A DNA stretch of 64,000 nt from Bacillus bingmayongensis (GCF_000299035.1 NZ_JH921517.1:547317-611316), one strand, 5' to 3'. Positions 19,462-29,262 are shown, counted from the first letter of the stretch. Program-made: numbers and translations. The notes: generated from the letters alone by a model not told the origin.

Positions 19462-20511
19462 ATGAAGAAACGGTGGCGACTGCTTTCATTCGTTTCACTG
19501 CTGGCTTTACTGTTAGGGGGATGCGGTAAAGCCTTCCAATCTACTTTAATTCCGCAAGGTGAAGTAGCAAAAATGCAATATGATTTACTCTTGTTAGCAA
19601 GTGCAATTATGGTAGGTGTAGTACTTGTAGTTACTATTATTTTCTTGTATGTAATTGTGCGTTTCCGGCAAAAGAAAGGGCAGGAAGATTATATCCCGAA
19701 GCAAGTTGAAGGAAATCACAAGCTAGAGATTATATGGACAGTCATTCCAATTATCCTTTTACTGATATTGGCTGTTCCAACTGTTACATATACATTCAAA
19801 CTTGCTGATGTAAGTGCGATGGAGAAAAAGAATATTGATAAAGATACAATCGTTGTTGATGTAACAGCGAATCTTTATTGGTGGGAATTTTCTTATAAAT
19901 CAGAAAAGGTAGTAACTTCGCAAGATTTAGTTATCCCCACAGGAAAGAAAGTATATTTGAATTTGAAAGGTGCCGACATTAAACATTCATTTTGGGTTCC
20001 ATCTTTAGCTGGAAAAATGGATACGAATACAGATAATGTCAACAAAATGTGGCTAAAAGCAGATAAATCAGGCACTTATAATGGTTTTTGTACTGAATTT
20101 TGTGGCCCATCACATTCTTTAATGCAATTTAAAGTGAAAGCTGTTGATGAAAGCGAGTACAAAGCTTGGATTGCTGATATGAAGAAGATTGATGGTAAGA
20201 AGGAAGTAGCTTCTACAAAAGAACAAGAAGGCAAGGAAATATTTGACAAAAGTTGTATTGGTTGTCATGCAGTTGGATCAAATGATAGTAGACCACCTTC
20301 TGCACGTATCGCACCAAACCTAGCAAACTTTGCTGATCGCGATATGGTTGCCGGCATTGCTGAAAATAATGAAGAAAACCTAAAAAAATGGCTAAAGGAT
20401 CCTGAAAATATGAAGCCAGGAAATAAAATGACTGGTAAGTATGGCAACTTAACGGATGAACAAGTAGATGCATTAAATGCATATTTGCAAACGTTAAAAG
20501 TTGAGAAGTAA
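19462..20511 (+). CDS. ctaC: Cytochrome caa3 oxidase subunit II, lipoprotein with fused cytochrome c
   Basis: 349 residues. The signal peptide ends in lipobox LLGGC, so the mature N-terminus is lipidated. Two transmembrane helices follow. The CuA domain has the copper ligands CTEFCGPSH, and a C-terminal cytochrome c domain has haem motif CIGCH. The protein takes electrons from cytochrome c to CuA. The ATG at 19462 (after GTGGGGG) is preferred to the GTG at 19447 because it gives a normal lipoprotein signal. Confidence 0.97.
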   Translation: MKKRWRLLSFVSLLALLLGGCGKAFQSTLIPQGEVAKMQYDLLLLASAIMVGVVLVVTIIFLYVIVRFRQKKGQEDYIPKQVEGNHKLEIIWTVIPIILLLILAVPTVTYTFKLADVSAMEKKNIDKDTIVVDVTANLYWWEFSYKSEKVVTSQDLVIPTGKKVYLNLKGADIKHSFWVPSLAGKMDTNTDNVNKMWLKADKSGTYNGFCTEFCGPSHSLMQFKVKAVDESEYKAWIADMKKIDGKKEVASTKEQEGKEIFDKSCIGCHAVGSNDSRPPSARIAPNLANFADRDMVAGIAENNEENLKKWLKDPENMKPGNKMTGKYGNLTDEQVDALNAYLQTLKVEK

Positions 20512-20544
20512 AGAGGGATTATTTGCGAAGGGGAGGTTGAAAAC

Positions 20545-22407
20545 GTGAGTTCTGTAGCAAAAAGACAGGGGATGGGTGCTGTTATATGGGATTATTTAAC
20601 GACAGTAGACCATAAAAAAATTGCCATTCTCTATTTAATTGCAGGTGGGTTGTTTTTTATCATTGGCGGAATAGAAGCACTATTTATCCGTCTTCAATTA
20701 GCAATTCCAAATAATGCATTTCTTGTTGGAGATGCGTATAACCAAGTATTAACGATGCACGGCACAACAATGATTTTCCTCGCAGCTATGCCGCTTGTAT
20801 TTGCATTTATGAATGCTGCTGTGCCACTTCAAATTGGGGCACGGGATGTGGCGTTTCCATTTTTAAATTCACTTGGATTTTGGTTGTTTTTCTTCGGTGG
20901 AGTATTTTTAAACTTAAGTTGGTTTTTAGGAGGAGCACCTGATGCAGGGTGGACATCTTATGCATCGTTATCCCTTGCTTCTAAAGGACATGGTATTGAC
21001 TTTTATGTATTAGGATTACAAATATCAGGTATAGGCACACTGATCGGTGGTATTAACTTTCTTGTCACAATTATTAATATGCGTGCACCTGGAATGACAT
21101 ATATGCGTATGCCGATGTTTACATGGACAACATTTGTAACTTCTTCACTTATTTTATTTGCTTTCCCGCCATTAACGGTGGGATTGGCACTACTTATGTT
21201 AGATCGCTTATTTGGTACAAGTTTCTTTAATCCAGCTTTAGGAGGAAATACGATTATATGGGAGCATTTATTCTGGATCTTCGGTCACCCAGAAGTGTAT
21301 ATTCTTATACTCCCAGCTTTCGGAATATTCTCGGAAATCTTCGCTACATTTTCTAAAAAACGATTATTTGGTTACTCATCTATGGTATTTGCAACAGTGT
21401 TAATTGGATTTTTAGGATTTATGGTGTGGGCGCATCACATGTTCACAGTTGGTCTTGGTCCTGTTGCGAATGCTATTTTTTCAGTTGCAACAATGGCAAT
21501 TGCAGTTCCGACCGGTATTAAAATCTTTAACTGGCTCTTTACAATGTGGGGCGGGAGTATCAGGTTTACAACGCCAATGATGTGGGCTGTTGCTTTTATT
21601 CCATCATTCGTAATGGGTGGTGTAACAGGAGTCATGCTTGCCTCGGCTCCGGCTGACTATCAATTCCACGATAACTATTTTGTTGTGGCGCATTTTCACT
21701 ACGTAATCGTTGGTGGGGTTGTGTTCGGATTATTAGCAGGTGCACATTATTATTGGCCGCTTATGTTTAACAGAGTATTAAATGAGACGCTAGGGAAAAT
21801 TACATTTTGGTTGTTCTTTATTGGATTCCATTTAACGTTCTTTATCCAGCATTTCCTTGGTTTAATAGGTATGCCGCGTCGTTACTATACGTATTTACCA
21901 GGTCAAGGATTAGAGATGGGAAACTTAATTAGTTCGATTGGTGCTATATTTATGGGACTTGGAACGATTGTTCTATTATTCAATGTTGTGAAAACATCGT
22001 TATCTAAAGAAAAAGCTGGCCGTGATCCATGGGATGCTCGTACATTAGAATGGACAATGCCAGCTCCAACACCAGAATATAATTTTAAGCAATTACCATT
22101 CGTTCGAGGATTAGATCCGTTCTGGATTGAGAAACGTGAAGGGAATAAAGAAATGACACCAGCAGAGCCTGTGAGTGACATTCATATGCCGAATCCTTCA
22201 TTTTCACCATTTGTTATATCCCTTGGTTTGTTTATAGCAGCATTTGGCGCAATGTATATGCAAGGTGGAAAAGATAAATTCTGGTTATTAGTTGCAATTA
22301 TTGGGCTTATCATTACGTTCGGTGCAATGTTCTTGAGATCGATAATTGATGATCATGGGTATCATATTCATAAAGAAGATTTAGATGATAAGGGGGGCAA
22401 GGCGTAA
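20545..22407 (+). CDS. ctaD: Cytochrome caa3 oxidase subunit I
   Basis: A 620-residue haem-copper oxidase core with at least 12 membrane helices. It binds low-spin haem a and the haem a3-CuB centre: WIFGHPEVYIL supplies a CuB His and the cross-linked Tyr, WAHHMF gives two more CuB His, and HFHYVIVGG gives haem ligands. The start is GTG at 20545 with GGGGAGG upstream. It overlaps the ctaE start by one base (TAATG), implying coupled translation. Confidence 0.97.
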   Translation: MSSVAKRQGMGAVIWDYLTTVDHKKIAILYLIAGGLFFIIGGIEALFIRLQLAIPNNAFLVGDAYNQVLTMHGTTMIFLAAMPLVFAFMNAAVPLQIGARDVAFPFLNSLGFWLFFFGGVFLNLSWFLGGAPDAGWTSYASLSLASKGHGIDFYVLGLQISGIGTLIGGINFLVTIINMRAPGMTYMRMPMFTWTTFVTSSLILFAFPPLTVGLALLMLDRLFGTSFFNPALGGNTIIWEHLFWIFGHPEVYILILPAFGIFSEIFATFSKKRLFGYSSMVFATVLIGFLGFMVWAHHMFTVGLGPVANAIFSVATMAIAVPTGIKIFNWLFTMWGGSIRFTTPMMWAVAFIPSFVMGGVTGVMLASAPADYQFHDNYFVVAHFHYVIVGGVVFGLLAGAHYYWPLMFNRVLNETLGKITFWLFFIGFHLTFFIQHFLGLIGMPRRYYTYLPGQGLEMGNLISSIGAIFMGLGTIVLLFNVVKTSLSKEKAGRDPWDARTLEWTMPAPTPEYNFKQLPFVRGLDPFWIEKREGNKEMTPAEPVSDIHMPNPSFSPFVISLGLFIAAFGAMYMQGGKDKFWLLVAIIGLIITFGAMFLRSIIDDHGYHIHKEDLDDKGGKA

Positions 22408-23030
22408 TGCATGTGGAGGAAAAATTAACGAATGAAACATTTCCAGCAGAGCCTGAAAAAGCAACCCTAGAGGGGAAAAATAAGTTTGTGGGATTTTGGC
22501 TGTTTCTTGGAGGCGAAACTGTATTGTTCGCTTCCTTGTTCGGCACATATTTAGCATTAAAGAATTCTACAAACGGCGGCCCCACTTCTCAAGAAATGTT
22601 TCAAATGCCACTTGTCTTTATTATGACGATGCTTCTGCTAACGAGTAGTTTAACAAGTGTGTATGCGATGTATCATATGAAGAACTTTAACTTTAAGCAG
22701 ATGCAGTTTTGGTTAATTGTTACGGTACTATTAGGATTAGGATTTTTAGGGTTTGAGATTTATGAATTTTATCATTATACACATGAATTCAAACATACGA
22801 TGAGAAGTAGTGCATTTGGTTCAGCATTTTACGCGCTTGTTGGAACTCATGGATTACACGTATTGTTCGGATTGTTATGGATCTTAACATTAGTTTTTCG
22901 GAATGCAAAGCGGGGGCTGAATTTATATAATGCCCCAAAGTTTTACGTTGCATCTATTTACTGGCACTTTATTGATGTAGTTTGGGTGTTTATTTTCACT
23001 GTAGTATACTTGATGGGAATGGTGGGATAA
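22407..23030 (+). CDS. ctaE: Cytochrome caa3 oxidase subunit III
   Basis: 207 residues, five membrane helices, COX3 family: GFWLFLGGETVLFASLFGTY, then HGLHVLFGLLW and YWHFIDVVWVFIF. Its translation start overlaps the ctaD stop. Subunit III stabilises the oxidase core and its proton uptake. Same length as B. subtilis CtaE. Confidence 0.96.
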   Translation: MHVEEKLTNETFPAEPEKATLEGKNKFVGFWLFLGGETVLFASLFGTYLALKNSTNGGPTSQEMFQMPLVFIMTMLLLTSSLTSVYAMYHMKNFNFKQMQFWLIVTVLLGLGFLGFEIYEFYHYTHEFKHTMRSSAFGSAFYALVGTHGLHVLFGLLWILTLVFRNAKRGLNLYNAPKFYVASIYWHFIDVVWVFIFTVVYLMGMVG

Positions 23031-23033
23031 ACA

Positions 23034-23372
23034 ATGGCGATAAAGCAAACAAACACAAGTAACTCAAAGGTAGATCTCGTTTATCGTAGAAAAAAAAGTG
23101 CAGAGGAAATGAGACATCAAGTAATTACATTTGGTTTAATGATTTTCTTAACGATTGTAGCTTTTGTGGCAGTCGCTTATCCGAAAACATTTAGCCCTCT
23201 TTTCTCTGTACCATTTATTTTATTGTTAGCTGTCGTGCAAGTTATATTTCAATTATATTATTTCATGCATATGAGTCATAAAGGACATGAAGCAGCAGCC
23301 TTTTTCTTATATTCAGGGTTATTAGTAGGGTTATTAACCATTTTAGCTTTTATGACGATTGTCTGGGTTTAA
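23034..23372 (+). CDS. ctaF: Cytochrome caa3 oxidase subunit IV
   Basis: 112 residues with three hydrophobic helices, COX4_pro-type: VIFQLYYFMHMSHKGHE before the last helix is the usual signature. The N-terminal 35 residues are polar and basic. It starts 3 bp after ctaE. A hairpin follows, so ctaG may be expressed at a lower level. Confidence 0.94.
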   Translation: MAIKQTNTSNSKVDLVYRRKKSAEEMRHQVITFGLMIFLTIVAFVAVAYPKTFSPLFSVPFILLLAVVQVIFQLYYFMHMSHKGHEAAAFFLYSGLLVGLLTILAFMTIVWV

Positions 23373-23383
23373 AAAGTAAAGGA

Positions 23384-23417
23384 TAGGGAGCTTGAAGTTA
23401 TCTTCGCTCCCTTTTTC
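23384..23417 (+). terminator. Hairpin terminator between ctaF and ctaG
   Basis: GGGAGC TT GAAG loops back to CTTC GCTCCC, followed by TTTTT. Probably partial read-through to ctaG. Confidence 0.75.
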
Positions 23418-23459
23418 CTATGAGGGTAAGGAGTTCGTTTTGAAAGGGTGGGTGTGAAA

Positions 23460-24365
23460 ATGAGCAACTTATGGATATTTGGTTTTCAAGCTTTATGGAG
23501 CCCGATCTTTTTACTGTTTATGGTCTCTATCCTGATCTGCTACTTTCTTATTATTGGACCATATAGGAATCAATTTGAAAATGCAGAAAAGGTAAACAAA
23601 AAACAGATATTTTATTTTACAGCAGGGATAGTCCTTCTATATATTGTGAAGGGTGGACCTGTAGATTTACTTGGACATATTATATTCAGTGCACATATGT
23701 TTGAAATGGCTGTGATGTATATCGCAGTACCTCCGCTATTACTATTAGGAATACCGATTTGGCTGTATCAATATATTACATCCTTTAAGGTTGTTCAAAT
23801 TATATTAATGTTATTTACAAAACCGCTTATTGCGCTGTTTGTATTCAATGGTTTATTTTCTTTTTATCATTTACCAGCAGTCTTTGATACTGTAAAACAA
23901 AGTCAAATTGCACATCCTATCTTCCTTGCTGTTCTATTTTTTACAGCGATCATGATGTGGTGGCCAATGCTAAATCCATTACCACAGTATCAAACATTAA
24001 GTGAAATAAAGAAAATAGGATATATGTTTGCGAATGGTGTATTATTAACGCCTGCTTGCGCATTGATCATATTTGCTAGTGAATCATTGTTTGCTACATA
24101 TACGGATCCAAGTGCATGGATGAAAGCGATGGAGCTTTGTGTGCCTGCAGGGACACTAACCGACTTAAATATAACCGGACCGGAATTTTTACATTGGATG
24201 CCAATTGTACAAGATCAACAAACAGGTGGTATCATTATGAAAATTGTCCAGGAAATAGTGTACGGTATGATTATTGGGTATGTATTTTTTAAATGGGCAC
24301 GTAGAGAGCGCAAAAAAGATGAGGAGCAACTACAGGCAGTGCCTCCTTATTTGCAAACGAAATAA
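23460..24365 (+). CDS. ctaG: Cytochrome c oxidase assembly factor CtaG
   Basis: A 301-residue membrane protein with about seven helices, caa3_CtaG family, needed for copper-centre assembly or maturation of caa3 oxidase in Bacillus. It has conserved HIIFSAHMFEMAVMY and FYHLPAVFD. The ATG at 23460 is preferred to the GTG at 23448, which lies within the GGGTGGG ribosome-binding site. Last gene of the cta set. Confidence 0.93.
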   Translation: MSNLWIFGFQALWSPIFLLFMVSILICYFLIIGPYRNQFENAEKVNKKQIFYFTAGIVLLYIVKGGPVDLLGHIIFSAHMFEMAVMYIAVPPLLLLGIPIWLYQYITSFKVVQIILMLFTKPLIALFVFNGLFSFYHLPAVFDTVKQSQIAHPIFLAVLFFTAIMMWWPMLNPLPQYQTLSEIKKIGYMFANGVLLTPACALIIFASESLFATYTDPSAWMKAMELCVPAGTLTDLNITGPEFLHWMPIVQDQQTGGIIMKIVQEIVYGMIIGYVFFKWARRERKKDEEQLQAVPPYLQTK

Positions 24366-24392
24366 AAAGGTGCATAAGCATATGCCTTTTTT
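24364..24392 (+). terminator. Terminator of the cta operon
   Basis: AAAAAGG (T) GCATA pairs with TATGCCTTTTTT around AGCA. Confidence 0.8.
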
Positions 24393-24624
24393 GGTGTATA
24401 GAATGGATTGTAATTCAATTGATAATGGTAAAAGAAGGGATTTTTAATGTGGTTGTGGTATCTAATATAGGGGTTGATTTAAAAGTTATATTGTTAAAGG
24501 CGTACAATGGTTCGCTACTCGTTTTATTGAGGTGCATTTTTAAAGTTTAATTTTAGGTTTGAATAGAGAGGTATATAATATGCTTTCTTTATTAAACATA
24601 AATTATTTTTAAGGGGGACTTTAA

Positions 24625-25623
24625 ATGGGCAGTAGTGGAAGTATGGTAAAGCCAATCAGTGGTTTTTTAACAGCCTTGATTCAATATCCGGTACCAGTAG
24701 TGGAGTCACGAGCAGATATCGATAAACAAATTAATCAGATTATTAAAACGATTCATTCAACCAAGGCTGGTTACCCAGGTTTAGAATTAATAGTGTTTCC
24801 GGAGTATAGTACACAGGGACTTAATACAAAGAAATGGACAACAGAAGAATTTTTATGTACTGTACCTGGACCAGAAACAGATTTATTTGCTGAAGCGTGT
24901 AAAGAAGCAGGGTTGTACGGTGTGTTTTCGATAATGGAAAAAAATCCAGATGGTGGGGAACCATACAATACAGCAATTATTATTGATCCACAAGGTGAGA
25001 TGATTTTGAAATATCGAAAACTGAATCCTTGGGTGCCTGTTGAACCGTGGAAAGCAGGAGACTTAGGGCTACCTGTTTGTGAGGGACCTGGGGGAAGTAA
25101 GTTAGCAGTTTGTATTTGTCATGATGGCATGTTTCCTGAAGTTGCTCGTGAGGCTGCCTATAAAGGTGCCAATGTTTTAATCCGCATTTCTGGTTATAGT
25201 ACACAGGTGAGTGAGCAATGGATGTTAACGAATCGTTCGAATGCATGGCAAAATTTGATGTATACACTATCGGTAAACTTAGCAGGATATGATGGCGTGT
25301 TTTATTATTTTGGCGAAGGACAAGTATGTAATTTTGATGGGACTACATTAGTACAAGGGCATCGAAATCCTTGGGAGATTGTTACTGCAGAAGTGTATCC
25401 AGAATTAGCAGATCAAGCTAGATTAGGATGGGGGCTTGAAAATAATATTTACAATTTAGGTTCTAGAGGTTATGTAGCTACTCCAGGCGGTGTCAAAGAA
25501 AATCCATATACATTTGTAAAAGACTTAGCTGAAGGCAAGTATAAAGTTCCGTGGGAAGATGATATTAAAGTAAAGGATGGTTCTATTTATGGCTATCCAG
25601 TTAAAAAGACAATTCATTCTTAA
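24625..25623 (+). CDS. amiF: Formamidase
   Basis: A 332-residue nitrilase-superfamily aliphatic amidase that hydrolyses formamide to formate and ammonia. The catalytic triad is Glu60 (FPEYST), Lys132 (KYRKLNPW) and Cys165 (CICHDG). It is very similar along its length to H. pylori AmiF as I remember it. AAGGGGG precedes the ATG. B. subtilis has no amiF at this site, so the gene is an insertion relative to that order. Its base composition does not look foreign. Confidence 0.95.
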   Translation: MGSSGSMVKPISGFLTALIQYPVPVVESRADIDKQINQIIKTIHSTKAGYPGLELIVFPEYSTQGLNTKKWTTEEFLCTVPGPETDLFAEACKEAGLYGVFSIMEKNPDGGEPYNTAIIIDPQGEMILKYRKLNPWVPVEPWKAGDLGLPVCEGPGGSKLAVCICHDGMFPEVAREAAYKGANVLIRISGYSTQVSEQWMLTNRSNAWQNLMYTLSVNLAGYDGVFYYFGEGQVCNFDGTTLVQGHRNPWEIVTAEVYPELADQARLGWGLENNIYNLGSRGYVATPGGVKENPYTFVKDLAEGKYKVPWEDDIKVKDGSIYGYPVKKTIHS

Positions 25624-25628
25624 TTTGT

Positions 25629-25670
25629 AAATAAAACAGGCGTGTCCATATGGATACGCCTGTTTTATTT
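25629..25670. terminator. Bidirectional terminator, amiF/YugN-like gene
   Basis: A 42-nt near-perfect palindrome: AAATAAAACAGGCGTGTCCAT against ATGGATACGCCTGTTTTATTT, with a single G-T pair. Confidence 0.9.
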
Positions 25671-26034
25671 ACTCGATAACTTGAAATTCCTTCAATTCTT
25701 TTTCAATGTTTTGCAGAAGTTGTTCGCTTTTTTGGATTACGTTTGTAGGAAAAACTTCATTCTCACCATACTCAACACCATGTGGATAATAATGTTTTCC
25801 TAGCAATGGTGAAAGTAATTTAACTTGTGCATGTCGTCCTCCGATTTCCCCTTCCACCGCAAAGCCTTGTATTCGTAAATAATATACATCCTTCAATATT
25901 TCAAATTTATAGTCATATGTAACTCGCTCATAATCCCACTGTCCAGCAAGTACAAAATGCTGATTTTGCATAACTTCCGTGAGCAGTGTAAAATCAATAA
26001 TCGCACCTATAAGTTTTGAATCTGTAAATTGCAT
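25669..26034 (-). CDS. YugN-like family protein
   Basis: A 121-residue soluble protein. The central WDYERVTYDYKFEI and YYLRIQGFAVEGEIGG segments fit the YugN-like family, whose function is unknown. GGGAGGG precedes the ATG. It is convergent with amiF through a shared palindromic terminator. Confidence 0.8.
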   Translation of the reverse strand: MQFTDSKLIGAIIDFTLLTEVMQNQHFVLAGQWDYERVTYDYKFEILKDVYYLRIQGFAVEGEIGGRHAQVKLLSPLLGKHYYPHGVEYGENEVFPTNVIQKSEQLLQNIEKELKEFQVIE

Positions 26035-26239
26035 GGAATCCCTCCCTATTTTTATTTGAAAACCTTTAATTTTATAATAGTATGAATAATAAGAAATCGC
26101 AATTCATATTGAGAGAAAAGGGAGAATCACGGCTTTTTTCATAAAAATATGATATAGTGAAAATAGTATGGTACACACAAAAGTGAAGATAGATATTTGT
26201 GTATATCTCAATTTTATGTTTGACCAGGAGGTATATTGT

Positions 26240-27277
26240 TTGAAGAAATTATTACGTATCGTAATGATTACGGTTTTTATTTTAGCAATTGATTTATACG
26301 GGAAATTACTCGTTTCGCAATATATATTACAGCCATCTCATTCTAAACAGGAACATAAGATTGTTAAGAAAAAGAAACAGATAAATGAAGGGTTTCCGGA
26401 GACGATCTCCCAATTAATAGGAGGAGATTCGGAAAATTTGTTAGCAAAATGGGGTGAACCAGCTCGAATCGAACCTTCTGCGTATGGTTACGAATGGTGG
26501 ATTTATAATCAAGATTTATCGCAATATGTACAGTTTGGTGTTGCAGAACATAAAATTGTAACAGCTTATGCTGCTGGTGATCAAGTGAATGTGGCTCCAT
26601 TTCGTATGAATGAAAGATATGAAGATGTCTATAAAAAAAATCCATTCTCACATGAAATTTCTTTGAAAAAAGGAAGGAACAGTTATCAATTTGAATTATC
26701 TGATAATGAAATTGCAGAACAACCGCTTGTTTCGATAGAAGAAGATGGTTGGGCACAGTTATATTTTGACCGATTCACACATGAACTTGTTGGAATTCGG
26801 TATATGGATGATGAGATATTGCTTCGACAAAGACCGTATCAGCTTGTTTATTCTGGAGAGTTAGCGGCAGTGCAGCCAACCACTCCAGAAAAAATGACAC
26901 AAATAGAACATGGGAATATGCAACAAATTCTAGATCTGACTAATATTATTCGTAGTCGTCATCAATTGCCATTATTAACATGGGATCAACAAACAGCTGA
27001 AGTGGCTTTTGGGCATAGTAAAGATATGAAAGAAAATAATTATTTTTCACATGATTCACCGAAATTTGGGACTTTAGGAGATCGATTACAACGAGGTCAA
27101 GTTGCATTTCAACTTGCAGGTGAAAATATAGCAGCGCAGCATACTGATGGGATCGCTGCAGTACAAGGTTGGCTGAACAGTGAAGGACATCGGAAAAACT
27201 TGTTAAATGAACAATTTACTGGACTAGGTGTTGGAGTCTTTGATAAATTTTATACTCAAAATTTCATTAGAAAATAG
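26240..27277 (+). CDS. ylbC: CAP (SCP/PR1) domain protein YlbC
   Basis: 345 residues: an N-terminal membrane anchor (LLRIVMITVFILAIDLYG), a middle domain with a WWIYNQ motif and a KIVTAYAAG strand typical of CAP-associated domains, and a C-terminal CAP domain (HGNMQQILDLTNIIR, FGHSKDM, GENIAA, GWLNSEGHRKNLL). Probably exported or membrane-anchored. I chose the TTG at 26240 because AGGAGG lies 8 nt upstream; the ATG at 26168 has no such site. B. subtilis ylbA and ylbB are missing in front of it. Confidence 0.88.
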   Translation: MKKLLRIVMITVFILAIDLYGKLLVSQYILQPSHSKQEHKIVKKKKQINEGFPETISQLIGGDSENLLAKWGEPARIEPSAYGYEWWIYNQDLSQYVQFGVAEHKIVTAYAAGDQVNVAPFRMNERYEDVYKKNPFSHEISLKKGRNSYQFELSDNEIAEQPLVSIEEDGWAQLYFDRFTHELVGIRYMDDEILLRQRPYQLVYSGELAAVQPTTPEKMTQIEHGNMQQILDLTNIIRSRHQLPLLTWDQQTAEVAFGHSKDMKENNYFSHDSPKFGTLGDRLQRGQVAFQLAGENIAAQHTDGIAAVQGWLNSEGHRKNLLNEQFTGLGVGVFDKFYTQNFIRK

Positions 27278-27280
27278 GGG

Positions 27281-27328
27281 AAGGTGCATGAATCGTTTAA
27301 AAATAGGCGAACCATGCGCCTTTTTTTT
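27281..27328 (+). terminator. Terminator of ylbC
   Basis: AAGGTGCATG (27281-27290) pairs with CATGCGCCTT (27313-27322), one G-T pair, and eight T in all. Confidence 0.8.
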
Positions 27329-27367
27329 CTTACAATGATAGTAGATATATCTGAAGAGGTGAGGATT

Positions 27368-27781
27368 ATGACAAAAACAAAAGGACCGTTACATCCTTCT
27401 GTTCAACAATTTAAAGCGTTTGTAAACCATCACCCTAAAATGGTTCATGAAGTTCGAAATGGTCAAAAAACATGGCAACAATTTTATGAGGAATGGTATT
27501 TACTTGGGGAGCAAGATGAAATGTGGAAGGTCTATAAAGCAGACGGAGAAGTGATTTCTTCTCCAGCACAAGAAAATAATGATGAAAAAGCTGCCGATTT
27601 GATGGGGCAAATGCTTTCTTTTTTAAAAAAATTAGATGCAGAGCAAATGCAACAACATCTGGCTAATGTAACGAGTGCGATTGGGAGTGTGCAACAGGTC
27701 ATTAAGCAATTTCAAGGGAATCGTACACGACCTGAGCAAAGAACTTCTGAAAATAATCCATTTTTCTTTCGAAAAGATTAG
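27368..27781 (+). CDS. ylbD: YlbD family protein (putative spore coat protein)
   Basis: A 137-residue polar protein with KTWQQFYEEWYLLGE near residue 35 and an amphipathic helix FLKKLDAEQMQQHLANVTSAI. The ATG at 27368 after GAGGTGAGG fits the family; the frame extends 28 codons upstream through the preceding terminator, which argues against an earlier start. It is 13 bp before ylbE. Confidence 0.85.
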   Translation: MTKTKGPLHPSVQQFKAFVNHHPKMVHEVRNGQKTWQQFYEEWYLLGEQDEMWKVYKADGEVISSPAQENNDEKAADLMGQMLSFLKKLDAEQMQQHLANVTSAIGSVQQVIKQFQGNRTRPEQRTSENNPFFFRKD

Positions 27782-27794
27782 GAGGAAAAAGAGG

Positions 27795-28040
27795 ATGAGG
27801 GCAGAGCTTATGGAATTTATAAAAGCTGATAAAGATTTAGAGCGTTATATTCGTGAACAACCCCATTGGTATCGGAAATTATCTCGTAGTCCGGAGGAGA
27901 AGGAGGCATTTGAATTAGCTGCCTTACAGTATTATAAAAAGACAATCCCAGATAAAGTTGCAAAATTTCAAAATCAATTGGCGGTTGCTTCTATTATGAT
28001 TGACATGTTTCAATATATGAAGCAGCAAAATGCAACGTAA
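27795..28040 (+). CDS. ylbE: YlbE-like protein
   Basis: 81 residues, soluble, opening MRAELMEFIKADKDLERYIREQPHWYRKLSR, the YlbE family signature. The ATG at 27795 follows AGGAGG; the open frame starts 40 codons earlier inside ylbD and is not used. Function unknown. Cotranscribed with ylbD. Confidence 0.87.
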   Translation: MRAELMEFIKADKDLERYIREQPHWYRKLSRSPEEKEAFELAALQYYKKTIPDKVAKFQNQLAVASIMIDMFQYMKQQNAT

Positions 28041-28117
28041 TTGGAAGGAAAAACTATGTCCGTCATGCGAAACTTTTGTTACAATAGAAACGGATTATTG
28101 AAAAAAGGAGTTATAAC

Positions 28118-28690
28118 ATGACGGAAATTTGTTTAGTACGACATGGACAAACTGATTGGAATTTTCAAGAGATTATTCAAGGGCGTGAAGACATTCCGCT
28201 TAATGAAGTTGGGAAAAAGCAAGCAAGTCAAAGTGCAGCTGCGTTAAAATTGGAAACGTGGGATGTGATTATTAGCAGTCCCTTAATTAGAGCACAGGAA
28301 ACAGCACGGGCAATTAGTGGGGCTGTTGGAATACATTCTATTCTTCTTGATGAGCGATTTGTTGAACGGAATTTTGGGGAGGCTTCAGGAAAACCAGTTC
28401 CTACAGTTAGAGAACTTATTGCAGAGGGAAATGTAGAAGGTATGGAGACAGATGAAGAGATTGTAAATCGCTGCTTTGCTGCATTGCAAGATGTTGCACA
28501 AGTACATGCAGGTAAGCGCATTATTATTGTTGCACATTCACATGCGATAAAAGCAATTTTACACGCGATCTTACCTGATGAAATTACATTTAAAACTCCA
28601 TTGAAAAATGCGTGCATTAGTTATGTAAAAGAGGAGAATGGAAGCTGGGACGTACTACGATATAATATCGCGGAGCATATTTGTGTATAA
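28118..28690 (+). CDS. Histidine phosphatase family protein (phosphoglycerate mutase-like)
   Basis: 190 residues with the RHG motif at the N-terminus (CLVRHGQTDWN), the phosphate-pocket segment SPLIRAQETARA, the acid residue in VERNFGE, and the second catalytic His in VAHSHAI. It belongs to the cofactor-dependent mutase/phosphatase branch; a phosphatase such as PhoE/GpmB-like is likelier than a true glycolytic mutase given its size. AAAAGGAG precedes the start. Not present at this position in B. subtilis as I recall. Confidence 0.88.
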   Translation: MTEICLVRHGQTDWNFQEIIQGREDIPLNEVGKKQASQSAAALKLETWDVIISSPLIRAQETARAISGAVGIHSILLDERFVERNFGEASGKPVPTVRELIAEGNVEGMETDEEIVNRCFAALQDVAQVHAGKRIIIVAHSHAIKAILHAILPDEITFKTPLKNACISYVKEENGSWDVLRYNIAEHICV

Positions 28691-28809
28691 GAAATTATAA
28701 TGGCTAAGTGTTTTCAGTGATAGAACTTTTTACTTTATATGCAGATGTGATACTCAAATTAGTAGTTCTGTTCTAAATGTGTTATGATGGTTACTCGGAG
28801 GTGTCTCTC

Positions 28810-29262
28810 ATGATTGTAGCGACGCTTGAAAGCGTAATGATATTAGACGAGGCAGAGCAGCTTGCAAAAGCGATTGTCTGTTCAGATATAGCAGAGAGTT
28901 ATCGTGAATGTTATAAGGCGTTACAGGAAGATTTGGAGGCTCAAACATTAATTGGCCAATTTACAGTAATGAAAGAGCGATATGAAGAAGTGCAACGCTT
29001 TGGAAAATACCATCCTGATTATACTTTCGTTTCGAAAAATATGCGAGAATTAAAACGTTCTGTAGATTTGCATGAAAAGGTATCTGCTTTTAAAAAAGCA
29101 GAAAATGCTTTGCAAAAACTATTAGATGAAGTCAGTGTAGCGATTGGTTCTGAAGTATCATCTGCTATTAAAGTTCCTACTGGAAATCCGTTTTTTGATG
29201 CAGGTGGATGCGGAGGCGGTTGTGGCTCTGGTGGAAGTTGTGGTTGTAAAAAGACGGGGTGA
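28810..29262 (+). CDS. ylbF: YlbF (DUF964), Y-complex subunit
   Basis: 150 residues: an all-helical domain followed by a Gly/Cys-rich tail (GGCGGGCGSGGSCGC). In B. subtilis YlbF forms the Y-complex with YmcA and YaaT, which carries Fe-S clusters and stimulates RNase Y in competence, biofilm formation and sporulation. The ATG at 28810 follows CGGAGGTG; an earlier in-frame ATG at 28777 lacks a site. Confidence 0.92.
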   Translation: MIVATLESVMILDEAEQLAKAIVCSDIAESYRECYKALQEDLEAQTLIGQFTVMKERYEEVQRFGKYHPDYTFVSKNMRELKRSVDLHEKVSAFKKAENALQKLLDEVSVAIGSEVSSAIKVPTGNPFFDAGGCGGGCGSGGSCGCKKTG

